Source: an uncultured Myxococcales bacterium
GTDB taxonomy: Bacteria; Myxococcota_A; Polyangia; Polyangiales; Polyangiaceae
Assembly (NCBI GenBank): GCA_937949945.1
Contig: CALFEQ010000147.1
Coordinates: forward strand, 1 to 64,000
DNA: 64,000 nt
Reading direction: 5' to 3'
The position numbers were made by a program, and so were the translations under genes. Below the pieces are notes generated by a model. That model did not search any database, was not told where the DNA came from, and saw only the letters and a program-made list of their open reading frames with translations. Positions 1-13,821 of the stretch are shown here, in pieces; the first letter of the stretch is position 1, and every line of letters starts with the position of its first letter.

Positions 1-1
1 C

Positions 2-478
2 TCAGAGGTCGCCCGGCTCGAGCATCAGCGCCTCGTAGAGCATCTCGAGCCGCTCCTTCAGCTCGTCGTTGTCGGGATCGTGCTGGTTCGCGCTGATGAG
101 ATGCACGCGCGCCTCCTCGAGCTTCCCCCGCGAGAGCGCCTCGTCGGCCTTCGCCGCGTACTTCTTCGCGCTCGGCGTGCGGGCGATCATGAAGAGCGTC
201 CGCTGCTCGTACCGCTTCTTCTCTTCGACGGCGCGCTCGTCGAGCTTGAGCCGCCCCTTCTTCAGTTCCGCGTCGTACCGCTTCCGAAATGCCGGCTTGC
301 GCAGGACGTTGTACGCCTCTGCCGCCCGCTTGAAGACGGCCGCCGCCGCCCGCGCCACCTCGGGCCCCTCCTCGACGAAGCGATCGGGATGACATCGCAG
401 CGACAGCTCGTGGAACGCCTGCTGGATCTCGGCCGGCGACGCATCCTCCGGAACACGGAGGATCTCGTAGTAGCTCAT
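2..478 (-). CDS. J-domain (DnaJ-like) co-chaperone
   Basis: This is a 158-residue protein with an N-terminal J domain at about residues 1-70. The HPD motif that stimulates Hsp70 ATPase activity is at residues 30-32. The rest is a charged helical tail with a TPR-like stretch (about 125-150). There is no Gly/Phe region or zinc finger, so it is a class C J protein, not canonical DnaJ. It lies just downstream of the unusual Hsp70 on the same strand and is probably its dedicated partner (inference). The ATG at 478 has GGAG upstream. A GTG at 526 would add 16 residues and leave a 14-nt gap to the Hsp70 gene, and it cannot be excluded. Confidence 0.8.
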   Translation of the reverse strand: MSYYEILRVPEDASPAEIQQAFHELSLRCHPDRFVEEGPEVARAAAAVFKRAAEAYNVLRKPAFRKRYDAELKKGRLKLDERAVEEKKRYEQRTLFMIARTPSAKKYAAKADEALSRGKLEEARVHLISANQHDPDNDELKERLEMLYEALMLEPGDL

Positions 479-540
479 CGTCTCGAGGGACTCCGCCCAA
501 GCGAGGAACGTCGAGACCTCGGCCACGCCCTGATTGTAAC

Positions 541-3180
541 TTATGCCACGACGTGGCGCGCCTGGCGTTCCGCCATCGCGCGGACGTCTTCGGCGTCCGT
601 GTTCATGCCGAGCAGGCGCATCGTGGCCGTCGTTTCGCGGCCCGTGTCCTGGTCCCTCGCGCGGACGTTGAGGATGCCGTCGGCGTCGAGCTCGAAGGTG
701 ACCGCGATCTTCACCTCGCCGCGGCGGGCGGGGCGGAGGCCGCTCAGCTCGAGGTCGCCGAGGTGCGTGTTCTCCGCGAAGCGAGACGACTCGCCTTGCG
801 CCACGCGGATCGTCACCGTCGTCTGGTTGTCGCTGGCCGTCAGGAACGTCCGCGTCTTCTCGCACGGCACGGGCGAGTTCGCGGGGATGAGGACGTCGCT
901 GTACCCGCCCGCCGTCTCGACGCCGAGGCTCAGCGGCGTGACGTCGATGAGCAGCGGCGTCGCGGCAGACGTCGCGATCGCGCTCCCCTGCTGGAACCGC
1001 TCGGGCGGAGGATCGAAGACGGCCGCGCCGAGCTCGAACGACTGGAAGTAGTTCGGCATGGCGCTGATGCGCCCACCGACCTGTCCTTCCGGCTCGGCAC
1101 CGAACATGTCCGACGCTCGGACGAGCTCGAGCTCCGGCGAAGGAACGATCTCGGTGGAAGGCGCCGCGCTCGACGCCGTCGCCTGAGGCGCCGAGCGCGG
1201 AGGCTTCGGCCCGATCGGCTCGTCGTCGACCGGCACGGACACCGGCCTGCCCTCGATGGGACGAACCGATGTCCTCGCCCCCGTCACCGGCGCGACGTGC
1301 TCCGTTTGCCCCCGCCTCGGCCCGCCGGCCGCAGTCGGCAGCGGCGGCGGCTCCGGCGCTTCGGCGATCATCGGCTGCGTGACCTGCCGCGCCGCCGCGG
1401 GCATCCGCGGCTCGGACGGACGCACCGCCGGCATCCGCGGCTCGGACGGACGCACCGCCGGCATCCGTGGCTCGGACGGACGCACCGCCGGCATCCGCGG
1501 CTCGGACGGACGCACCGCCGGCATCCGTGGCTCGGACGGACGCACCGCCGGCATCTGCGGCTGAGACGCAGGACGCGGTGGAGGCGGCGGCGGCGGACGC
1601 GGGACGTCCAGATCCGGGACGTCGAACGTGATGATCGCCGGCGCCTTGTTCAGCGTGAAGAACTCCGGCGTCGAAGGCGGCTCGGGCGGTGCAGCCGGCG
1701 GCGCGGGCGGCACCGGCGGCGGTGCAGGCTTCGCAGGCGGCACCGGCGGCGGCGCAGGCTTCGCCGCACGCGGCACCGGCGGCGGCGCAGGCTTCGCCGC
1801 AGACGACGCGGGCTTCGGCACGGGTGGCGGCGCAGGCTTCGCCCCGGGAGGCGCAGGCTTCGCTGCCGGTGGCGGCGCGGGAGGATCCAGCTTCGGAAGC
1901 GGCGGAGGCTTCGGGGCCTCCGCCGGCGCGACGGTCGGATCCGCTTCGGGAGGCCGCGTCGGGATCTGCTCGCCCACCGGCTTCGGCTGCGCCTTGGCGA
2001 GCTGGTCGTGCGCCGAGCGGCGTTTGTGCGCGCTCTTCGAGCGGTTGAGGGCGTGCGCCTGGATGGCGGCGCCGAGCGCGACGACCTCGTCGGGGTTCAC
2101 CCTGAGGTGCGGCGGCTGGCCGAAGAGCTCCTCCACCATGCGGGAGACGAGCGGCATCCGGGTCGAGCCGCCGACGAGGATGACGCGATCGAAGTCGCGC
2201 GGAGAGAGGCCGACGACGTCCATCGAGTGCTTCGCGACCTCCAGCGTCCGCTCGACGAGCGGCTTCGCGATCGCCTCGAGCTCGTCCCGCGTCATCACGA
2301 ACGGCATCGAGATCGGATGGCCACCCTCCGTCCAGCCGACCTCCGTGATCTCGCGTTGCGCCTGCCACGCGTTCGAAAGCTCCTTCTTCAGCTCCTCGGC
2401 GATGAAGAGGAGGCGCGCCATCCCGGCAGGGTTCGTCCGCGGGTCGACGTTGTATCGCCGGAGGACCTCGATCGCGATCCGGTCGGCGAGGAGGCGATCG
2501 ATGTCGTCCCCGCCGAGCGCGGTGTCTCCGGCGGTCGCGAGCACCTCGAACACGTTGCCGGTGAGGTCGAGCAGGGTGACGTCGAAGGTGCCGCCGCCCA
2601 AGTCGTAGACGGCGATCTTCTCGGCCTTCGCGATCGACTGCCCGTACGCGAGCGCCGCGGCCGTCGGCTCGTTGAGGATGCGCATGACGTCGAGCCCGGC
2701 GAGCTTGCCGGCGATCTTCGTCGATGCGCGCTGGAGGTCGTTGAAGTTCGCAGGGACGGTGATGACGGCGCGTTCGACCACCTGCCCCAGCGCCGCCTCC
2801 GCGATCGCCTTCGCGCGGCGCAGCACGAAGGCGCTGATCTCCGGCAGGGCATACGCGACGTCGCGTGCGACGACCACCGTGCTGTTCTTCGCGCCCTGCG
2901 CGAGCTGGAACGGGAAGCGCTTCCTCGCCGCCTGCACCTCGTCCGAGTCCCACGGACGCCCGAGGAGCGGCTTGATCGAGAAAATCGTGTTGTCCGGGTC
3001 GATCAGCCTGCGCTCGCGAGCAGGCTCTCCGACGAGGACCGTGCTCGACGGGTGGAACGAGACGACCGACGGGAGCAGTCGCCGTCCCTGCTCGTCCTCG
3101 AGGGTGACGGCGACGCCGTCGACGACAGCCGCGACGACCGTGTTCGTGGTGCCGAGGTCGATCCCGATGGCGACGCTCAT
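541..3180 (-). CDS. Hsp70-family chaperone with long proline-rich insertion
   Basis: This 879-residue Hsp70 relative has a complete nucleotide-binding domain at about residues 1-380. The phosphate-1 motif DLGTTNT is at 8-14, DLGGGTFD is near 193-200, and the adenosine motif VGGSTRMP is near 336-343. About 360 residues of Pro/Ala/Lys-rich low complexity follow, including five copies of a 10-residue EPRMPAVRPS-like unit at about 543-595. A substrate-binding beta domain (about 741-858, DVTPLSLGVET) comes next. The helical lid is almost absent, leaving only about 20 residues. Canonical DnaK is about 640 residues with a short linker, so this is a paralogue and not housekeeping DnaK. It precedes a J-domain gene on the same strand. 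Confidence 0.9.
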   Translation of the reverse strand: MSVAIGIDLGTTNTVVAAVVDGVAVTLEDEQGRRLLPSVVSFHPSSTVLVGEPARERRLIDPDNTIFSIKPLLGRPWDSDEVQAARKRFPFQLAQGAKNSTVVVARDVAYALPEISAFVLRRAKAIAEAALGQVVERAVITVPANFNDLQRASTKIAGKLAGLDVMRILNEPTAAALAYGQSIAKAEKIAVYDLGGGTFDVTLLDLTGNVFEVLATAGDTALGGDDIDRLLADRIAIEVLRRYNVDPRTNPAGMARLLFIAEELKKELSNAWQAQREITEVGWTEGGHPISMPFVMTRDELEAIAKPLVERTLEVAKHSMDVVGLSPRDFDRVILVGGSTRMPLVSRMVEELFGQPPHLRVNPDEVVALGAAIQAHALNRSKSAHKRRSAHDQLAKAQPKPVGEQIPTRPPEADPTVAPAEAPKPPPLPKLDPPAPPPAAKPAPPGAKPAPPPVPKPASSAAKPAPPPVPRAAKPAPPPVPPAKPAPPPVPPAPPAAPPEPPSTPEFFTLNKAPAIITFDVPDLDVPRPPPPPPPRPASQPQMPAVRPSEPRMPAVRPSEPRMPAVRPSEPRMPAVRPSEPRMPAVRPSEPRMPAAARQVTQPMIAEAPEPPPLPTAAGGPRRGQTEHVAPVTGARTSVRPIEGRPVSVPVDDEPIGPKPPRSAPQATASSAAPSTEIVPSPELELVRASDMFGAEPEGQVGGRISAMPNYFQSFELGAAVFDPPPERFQQGSAIATSAATPLLIDVTPLSLGVETAGGYSDVLIPANSPVPCEKTRTFLTASDNQTTVTIRVAQGESSRFAENTHLGDLELSGLRPARRGEVKIAVTFELDADGILNVRARDQDTGRETTATMRLLGMNTDAEDVRAMAERQARHVVA
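1401..1550. repeat. 30-bp tandem repeat inside the Hsp70 gene, five units
   Basis: Five 30-bp units run head to tail from 1401, differing mainly by a C/T change at one position, and a degenerate sixth starts at 1551. They encode the 10-residue Pro/Arg repeat in the linker of the Hsp70-like protein. The near identity of the units at DNA level points to recent expansion or slippage. Confidence 0.9.
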
Positions 3181-3311
3181 CCGATCCAGCCGGACAGCGT
3201 ATCACCTTCGGGCCCCCGGAGGCGTCGCGAGCGTGAGGCGAGCCGGGTGCGCGGGGGCTCGCGAACGGACGAGGCCGTTTCCTCCGCCTGCGACGGACGA
3301 CCGCGAGGTGC

Positions 3312-3764
3312 TCAGTGGCACGTCGACGTGTCGACCATTCCCGCCGGACACGTGCATGCGGTCACGGTCGGATCCGCGCCGCACGCGGCCGCGCAGTGTC
3401 GTACAGGGCCCGGGCACCGCTCCGCCTCGCACCGGCCGGCGACGCATCGGGGGACGTGGAGCTCGGGACAAGGACCACACACGTTCTCGCAACGGATCGC
3501 ACTGCGGGCCTGGTCGTAGCTCGACGCTGCTCGCTTCGCGATCGCCGAGACCTGCGTGCAGTCGCACTGACAGACATCGCCGACGAAGACGGACACACAG
3601 TCGGCGTCGACCGAGCATGCTCGATCGTAGTCGTCCGCCTCGAGCACGCAGTCGGTCCCCGCCGGGCAGCCTTCCAATTCGAGCGCTTCGCTTTCGGACT
3701 TCGAAGCGCACGCGAGGACGGGGAGCAGGGCGGCCAACGGAACGAGAGCTCGAAGGAAGTTCAT
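3312..3764 (-). CDS. Cys-rich putative lipoprotein, paralogue A
   Basis: This is a predicted 150-residue secreted lipoprotein. A hydrophobic signal (residues 1-18, starting MNFLRALVPLAALL) ends in a lipobox-like LACAS. The mature part has about 18 cysteines in a regular pattern with short motifs CVxVFVGDVCxC and CPAGM. It is clearly homologous along its length to the next gene upstream (3857-4300), so this is a tandem duplication. No known domain is recognised. The open frame extends 32 residues upstream, but the ATG at 3764 places the signal peptide at the N terminus and is preferred. Function is unknown; disulfide-rich cell-surface proteins of this kind are common in myxobacteria. Confidence 0.75.
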   Translation of the reverse strand: MNFLRALVPLAALLPVLACASKSESEALELEGCPAGTDCVLEADDYDRACSVDADCVSVFVGDVCQCDCTQVSAIAKRAASSYDQARSAIRCENVCGPCPELHVPRCVAGRCEAERCPGPVRHCAAACGADPTVTACTCPAGMVDTSTCH

Positions 3765-3856
3765 GCGGACACGTCGTGCAAGAGGCGTTCTCGAGAGCGA
3801 GACGAGCGTCGAGCCGTGACGGCTCTCTCGAAGGGAAGGTCGGCGCATCCTGGGAC

Positions 3857-4300
3857 TCATCCTCTACCTCCCGCAACGCAACTCGAGGTCTCGATCATGC
3901 CGGGCGGGCACTCACAAGCCTCGAGCGTAGGCGACTCGCCGCACGACGACGTGCAAAACTTCACGTTACCGGCGCAGCGCTCGGCCTCGCATCGACCGGC
4001 CCGACACACGGCCACGTGGCGCGGCGCGCATGGCTCGCAAGCGTTCCCACACTCGATACCGGACCGGTCTCGACGGTAGCTCTCCTCGCCCTTCTTCGAG
4101 ATGGCGCCGACGCCGTTGCAGTTGCAGTCGCAGACGTCGCCGACGAAGACGACCACGCAGTCTTCGTCGGTCGCGCAGGTCCGATCGTAATCGTCCAAGT
4201 ACAAGGTGGACGAGCACGCAACGGTGACGGCTCCCCCCACGGCCACGACGATCGCGAGACGCCCCAAAGCTCGTCGTTTCACGAAGAGGCGAATATGCAA
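3857..4300 (-). CDS. Cys-rich putative lipoprotein, paralogue B
   Basis: This 147-residue protein has an N-terminal hydrophobic segment (about residues 11-28) ending VACSS, a likely lipoprotein signal. About 18 cysteines follow with the same spacing as the neighbouring 3312-3764 product, including the shared DYDRxCxxDxDCV and GDVCxC motifs. The two genes are 92 bp apart and co-directional, consistent with duplication in place. The start is uncertain: TTG at 4300 gives the full open frame, GTG at 4282 gives a shorter signal peptide, and neither has a convincing ribosome-binding site. Function unknown. Confidence 0.65.
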   Translation of the reverse strand: MHIRLFVKRRALGRLAIVVAVGGAVTVACSSTLYLDDYDRTCATDEDCVVVFVGDVCDCNCNGVGAISKKGEESYRRDRSGIECGNACEPCAPRHVAVCRAGRCEAERCAGNVKFCTSSCGESPTLEACECPPGMIETSSCVAGGRG

Positions 4301-4703
4301 CCGCCGTACCGCCCGAAATCATGGCCTACCCGCGATGTGCCGAGGGCGTAGGCATGACATCCGAGTCGTGACGTGATCGGATCGATCACACACGGTTCAG
4401 ACAGCGCCCGTCGCGATCGTCGTCTCGTTCTCGAGCACGCCGGTCGGAGCCAAGTCGCGGTCACGCGAGCGATCGCAGCTCGAGAGAGAGACGAGCGAGC
4501 GACGACTCACGACCATCGTCTGTTCATCGAGCGCCGCCGGTCGGAGGCGGCCCGCAGATGCGCGCGTCGTCACCGGCCGCGAGGGAGACTCCCTTTCCGC
4601 AGGAAATGACAAGCTTTCCTGCGGGCTCCCTGTCTCTCTGTCTCCCTGTGAGTACCCCCGTCTCCTCCCCTTCCCTGTCGCAGCCCGCAGTCCCGCGAGG
4701 ACG
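4301..4703. other. Intergenic region, about 400 bp
   Basis: No convincing gene is seen; open frames here have irregular codon use. The region holds a 15-bp palindromic motif (TGATCGGATCGATCA, 4374-4388) that could be an operator in front of the lipoprotein genes, and a strong hairpin at 4597-4624 just downstream of the ATP-grasp gene. Confidence 0.5.
4597..4624 (-). terminator. Hairpin, probable terminator of the ATP-grasp gene
   Basis: A perfect 10-bp inverted repeat (CCGCAGGAAA / TTTCCTGCGG) with an 8-nt loop lies about 80 nt past the stop of the minus-strand ATP-grasp gene. It sits inside a looser outer repeat of GGGAG and CTCCC. No strong U-tract follows, so the terminator role is inferred from position and symmetry. 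Confidence 0.5.
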
Positions 4704-5681
4704 TCAGCCCGCCGCCCGCACGCGCTCGAGCAACCAGTCGACGACGCGCTCGAACGGATCGAAGCCGAACTCGCGCGCGATCGGCGCGCGCAGGTTCGAG
4801 TTCGCGTTGATGTCGTAGAACACGCGCTCGCCGTTCGACTCGAGGTACTCGATGCCGCCCACGTCGATGCCGCCGGCCTCGACGATGCGCTTGCCCGCCT
4901 CGACCGCCTCCGCCGGGACCTCCTTGAACGGGTAGAACTCGACGGGCTTCGCCTGCTCCGGCGAAGGGACCTCGCAGTGGCCCTCGCCCGACTCGGGATT
5001 GCACACCTCGGACGGGCACAGGTTGTAGCGGCCGTGCGAGACGACGCGCATCGCGTAGAGGAGCTCGCCGCCGAGGAACTCCATGCGCACGATGCCGCGC
5101 TCGTGATCGTGCTCGAAGTACTCCTGGAGCAAGAGGAGGCCGTCCGGCTCCCAGATGCCTCGCGTCGTCTCGACGTGCGCGCGGAGCTCGTCGTAGGAGC
5201 CGACCTTCGCGATGCGCGCGCCGCTCCCACCTTGCTCCGGCTTGAGGAGCGCCGGCCAGCGCCACGCCTTCTCCTCCTTCAGCCTCTCGCGAAGCGCGTC
5301 GAGGTCGTTGAACGCGATCGATCGCGGCGTGCGGAGGCCGAGACGTCCGAGCAGCGCGGCCTGCGCCGTCTTCGACAGCTCGAGCGCGAACGCCCGGTGT
5401 CCGTTGAGCACGACACGCCCTGCCGCCTCGAGCGCCTTCATGTACGCGAGCGCGAGAGGGACCGCCCGCACGTTGCCGCGGACGTACGCGCTCGGGCTCG
5501 CCTGATTGAAGACGACGCGCGCGGACGGGAGCTCGCCGGCCACGAACGCCGCCTTCTTGAGATCGAGCGTGTCGTAACGAACGCCCTTCTTCTCGAGCGC
5601 GGCGAAGAGCGGCTTCTGCCACTCCGGGTGCTCGAACAAAACGAGGATGTCGGAGCCCGACGGAGACGTTTGCGAGGTCAT
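4704..5681 (-). CDS. ATP-grasp (RimK/glutathione-synthase-like) ligase
   Basis: This protein of about 325 residues has the ATP-grasp fold of carboxylate-amine ligases. The N-terminal pre-ATP-grasp part (about 1-100) contains the motif VVFNQASPSAYVRGN. The ATP-grasp core spans about 120-320, with the nucleotide-binding loop KPEQGGSGARI, the adenine-contact segment LLLLQEYF and the metal-binding end VFYDINANSN. It matches the RimK/LysX type, which joins an amino acid to a carboxylate using ATP. The substrate cannot be told from sequence. It stands alone on the minus strand downstream of gltD. A GTG at 5693 would add four residues. Confidence 0.8.
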   Translation of the reverse strand: MTSQTSPSGSDILVLFEHPEWQKPLFAALEKKGVRYDTLDLKKAAFVAGELPSARVVFNQASPSAYVRGNVRAVPLALAYMKALEAAGRVVLNGHRAFALELSKTAQAALLGRLGLRTPRSIAFNDLDALRERLKEEKAWRWPALLKPEQGGSGARIAKVGSYDELRAHVETTRGIWEPDGLLLLQEYFEHDHERGIVRMEFLGGELLYAMRVVSHGRYNLCPSEVCNPESGEGHCEVPSPEQAKPVEFYPFKEVPAEAVEAGKRIVEAGGIDVGGIEYLESNGERVFYDINANSNLRAPIAREFGFDPFERVVDWLLERVRAAG

Positions 5682-5741
5682 GGCGTTGCTCACTCGGATG
5701 TCGAGGCGCGCTGCTCCGTCGCGCCCCCTGGTACGTGCCCT

Positions 5742-11851
<6,110 letters not shown>

Positions 11852-12076
11852 CTCTACTCTTATATAGGAAAGGTTGACGCGCCGCGCTAGGCAATTCTCA
11901 CCTCAGGAATGAGTGACGGCGGCGTCGAACCCCATGTAGATGCGGCGATTCGGCAGCACGGATCGCATTCCGCCGTTTCGCTTCGACGCACCTCGTCGCG
12001 CTCGTCGCGCCCGCATCTCTGGTAGGTTGCCCGCCGGAGATCCGATGGGGCGACGCGTCGCTCCACGAACAGCGTC

Positions 12077-13612
12077 ATGGCGCAGCGGAAACCGAGCAAG
12101 AAGCGCCGAGCGAAGAGCTCGTCCTCGCCGCCGCGCGCCGGCGGTGAGAAGAAACGGAAAGAGTCCGACGCCAAGCTTTACGGCGCGCTCGCGGCGCTCG
12201 TCGTAGGCCTCGTCGCGCTCGTGTGGTGGTCGGTGCCGAAGGACTCCCCGACCGCGGTCTCCGAAGGGGCAGGGACGACCACGACCACGGCAGAGGACGA
12301 AGAGCCGCTCGGCCCGAAGGGCGGCGGGTGGAGCCGGCCACCTCTCGCGACGACCTACTTCGCGGTGATCACGAACCGGCCGACGGACGTCGTCCAGAAG
12401 CTCGCCACCGTCCCGGAGATCGCGTCGCGCCTCGAGGCGCGTCACTGCGGTCCTGCTTGCGACGCCGTCCGCAAGTTCATGTCCGAGAGCGGCGGGTTCG
12501 AGATCGACATCCGCACGACCGAGGAGATCATCCTGCCGCCGAAGGACACGATGGACACGGTCGCGCCCGGCCTCACGCCGGCCGAGCGCGAGAAGGTCCA
12601 CGATTATCCGACGAGCGTGCAGCTCCGCACGCGGGGCGAGATCACGCCCGAGGCCATGCCGGCGCGCGCGGGCTTCGCCGCGGCCGCGGCTCTCGCCGAG
12701 GCGCTCGACGGCTACGTCTACGACGAGGTCTCTCGTCGGATCGAGACGGCGCGAGACTTCGCGAGCCACACGATCACGGCCAAGCTCGGCGAGCCGGTGT
12801 TCGCCCCGAGGCAGATCGTCGTGCAGTTCTATCGTCAGGAAGACGGCACGGCGCGCCTCCTCACGCTCGGGATGGCGCGCTACGGGAGCCCGGACCTCTC
12901 GCTCCGCGGCGCGAACATGCCGTCGGGCCCGCTCCTCGCCGAGGTGCTGAACGCGGCCGCGCGCAAGCTCGCCCACGGGCACGAAGGGCCGACGATCGCG
13001 ATCTCGCTCGAGGACGTCGCGGCCGTCGTCGGCAAGAAGCCGGAGGAGCTCGTCCCCTCGCCCGCGTCGTCGCGTGCGGTCCTGCTCGGCATCGTCGAGC
13101 CCGAGCGCATGGACGGCGATCCGTCCAACGAGCTCGCCGAGCTCGTGCCCGAAGGCGGCTCGTCGCGCGAGAGCTGGGACGAGGTCGTGACGAGCCTGTT
13201 CGGGACGCCGCCGTCGATGGAGGTGTCCGATGACGATCCCGAGCTCGCCGCGATCGCGGAGCGGGCGAAGAAGACGCTCCCCGACGCCATCCGCCGCTTC
13301 CAAGCCGGCGAAGGCGAGCTGTTCGTGAAGGGCCCCTTCCCCATCCCGCTCGAGGCACGCAAGGACGGCGGCTCCGCGACGGAGCTGCTCTGGCTCGCCG
13401 CAGCCTCCTGCGACGCCGTCCGCTGCATCGGCACGCTGTCGAACGAGCCGACCTGGGCGACGAACCTCGCCCTCGGGAAGACGACGAGCATCCAGCGATC
13501 GGAGGTCGTCGATTGGATGATCCAACGGAAGGACAAGAGCACCCTCGGCGGCGAGTCGATCAAGGCGCTCACGCGACGCACCACGAACGGATCGCCGGAA
13601 GCGGGACGTTGA
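12077..13612 (+). CDS. Membrane-anchored protein with C-terminal DUF2314-like domain
   Basis: This 511-residue protein begins with a very basic Lys/Arg/Ser-rich tail (1-35) and one membrane segment (about 37-55), followed by a Thr/Glu-rich linker, so the bulk is likely periplasmic. The middle (about 95-300) is an unrecognised domain. The last 90 residues (FVKGPFPIP, then GTLSNEPTWATNLALGKT and VVDWMI...LGGESIKAL) resemble DUF2314, a small uncharacterised domain. It is divergent from gltB, with a shared upstream region of about 225 bp. No clear ribosome-binding site precedes the ATG. Function unknown. Confidence 0.75.
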   Translation: MAQRKPSKKRRAKSSSSPPRAGGEKKRKESDAKLYGALAALVVGLVALVWWSVPKDSPTAVSEGAGTTTTTAEDEEPLGPKGGGWSRPPLATTYFAVITNRPTDVVQKLATVPEIASRLEARHCGPACDAVRKFMSESGGFEIDIRTTEEIILPPKDTMDTVAPGLTPAEREKVHDYPTSVQLRTRGEITPEAMPARAGFAAAAALAEALDGYVYDEVSRRIETARDFASHTITAKLGEPVFAPRQIVVQFYRQEDGTARLLTLGMARYGSPDLSLRGANMPSGPLLAEVLNAAARKLAHGHEGPTIAISLEDVAAVVGKKPEELVPSPASSRAVLLGIVEPERMDGDPSNELAELVPEGGSSRESWDEVVTSLFGTPPSMEVSDDDPELAAIAERAKKTLPDAIRRFQAGEGELFVKGPFPIPLEARKDGGSATELLWLAAASCDAVRCIGTLSNEPTWATNLALGKTTSIQRSEVVDWMIQRKDKSTLGGESIKALTRRTTNGSPEAGR

Positions 13613-13821
13613 GCCCCTCACGATTGGGATAGCCTGGCGGCGTGGCTGATCCGTCGTGAATCGTCCTTTCGGGCGGAGGGGAGACGCTCGCGCTCGTCTC
13701 CACGTGCGTGGTCGTCCTGGCCTCGGCAGGGGCGGGCTTCCTCGCGTCGCTCTGACTTTCGCGTCGTCCAACTGCTCCGCGAACCGCTGCGTGCGGGTTC
13801 CCAGAGCCGATGGAGTGAGCC

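Noticed and set aside
2..3205. One long minus-strand frame joining the J-domain protein to the upstream Hsp70 gene
   Set aside because: The Hsp70 protein is in another frame with a stop at 541. The long frame is Arg-rich nonsense until the J-domain part.
4373..4609. A short plus-strand open frame in the 4.3-4.7 kb gap
   Set aside because: It is Arg-rich without a start signal and overlaps the probable terminator.
11852..12076. A possible tRNA or small RNA gene between gltB and the DUF2314-like gene
   Set aside because: No cloverleaf-compatible sequence or conserved tRNA boxes were found; it looks like an ordinary divergent promoter region.
13680..13701. A 7-bp hairpin (GGAGACG / CGTCTCC) between the DUF2314-like and metzincin genes
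   Set aside because: The stem is short with no U-run on either side, so chance symmetry in GC-rich DNA is likely.
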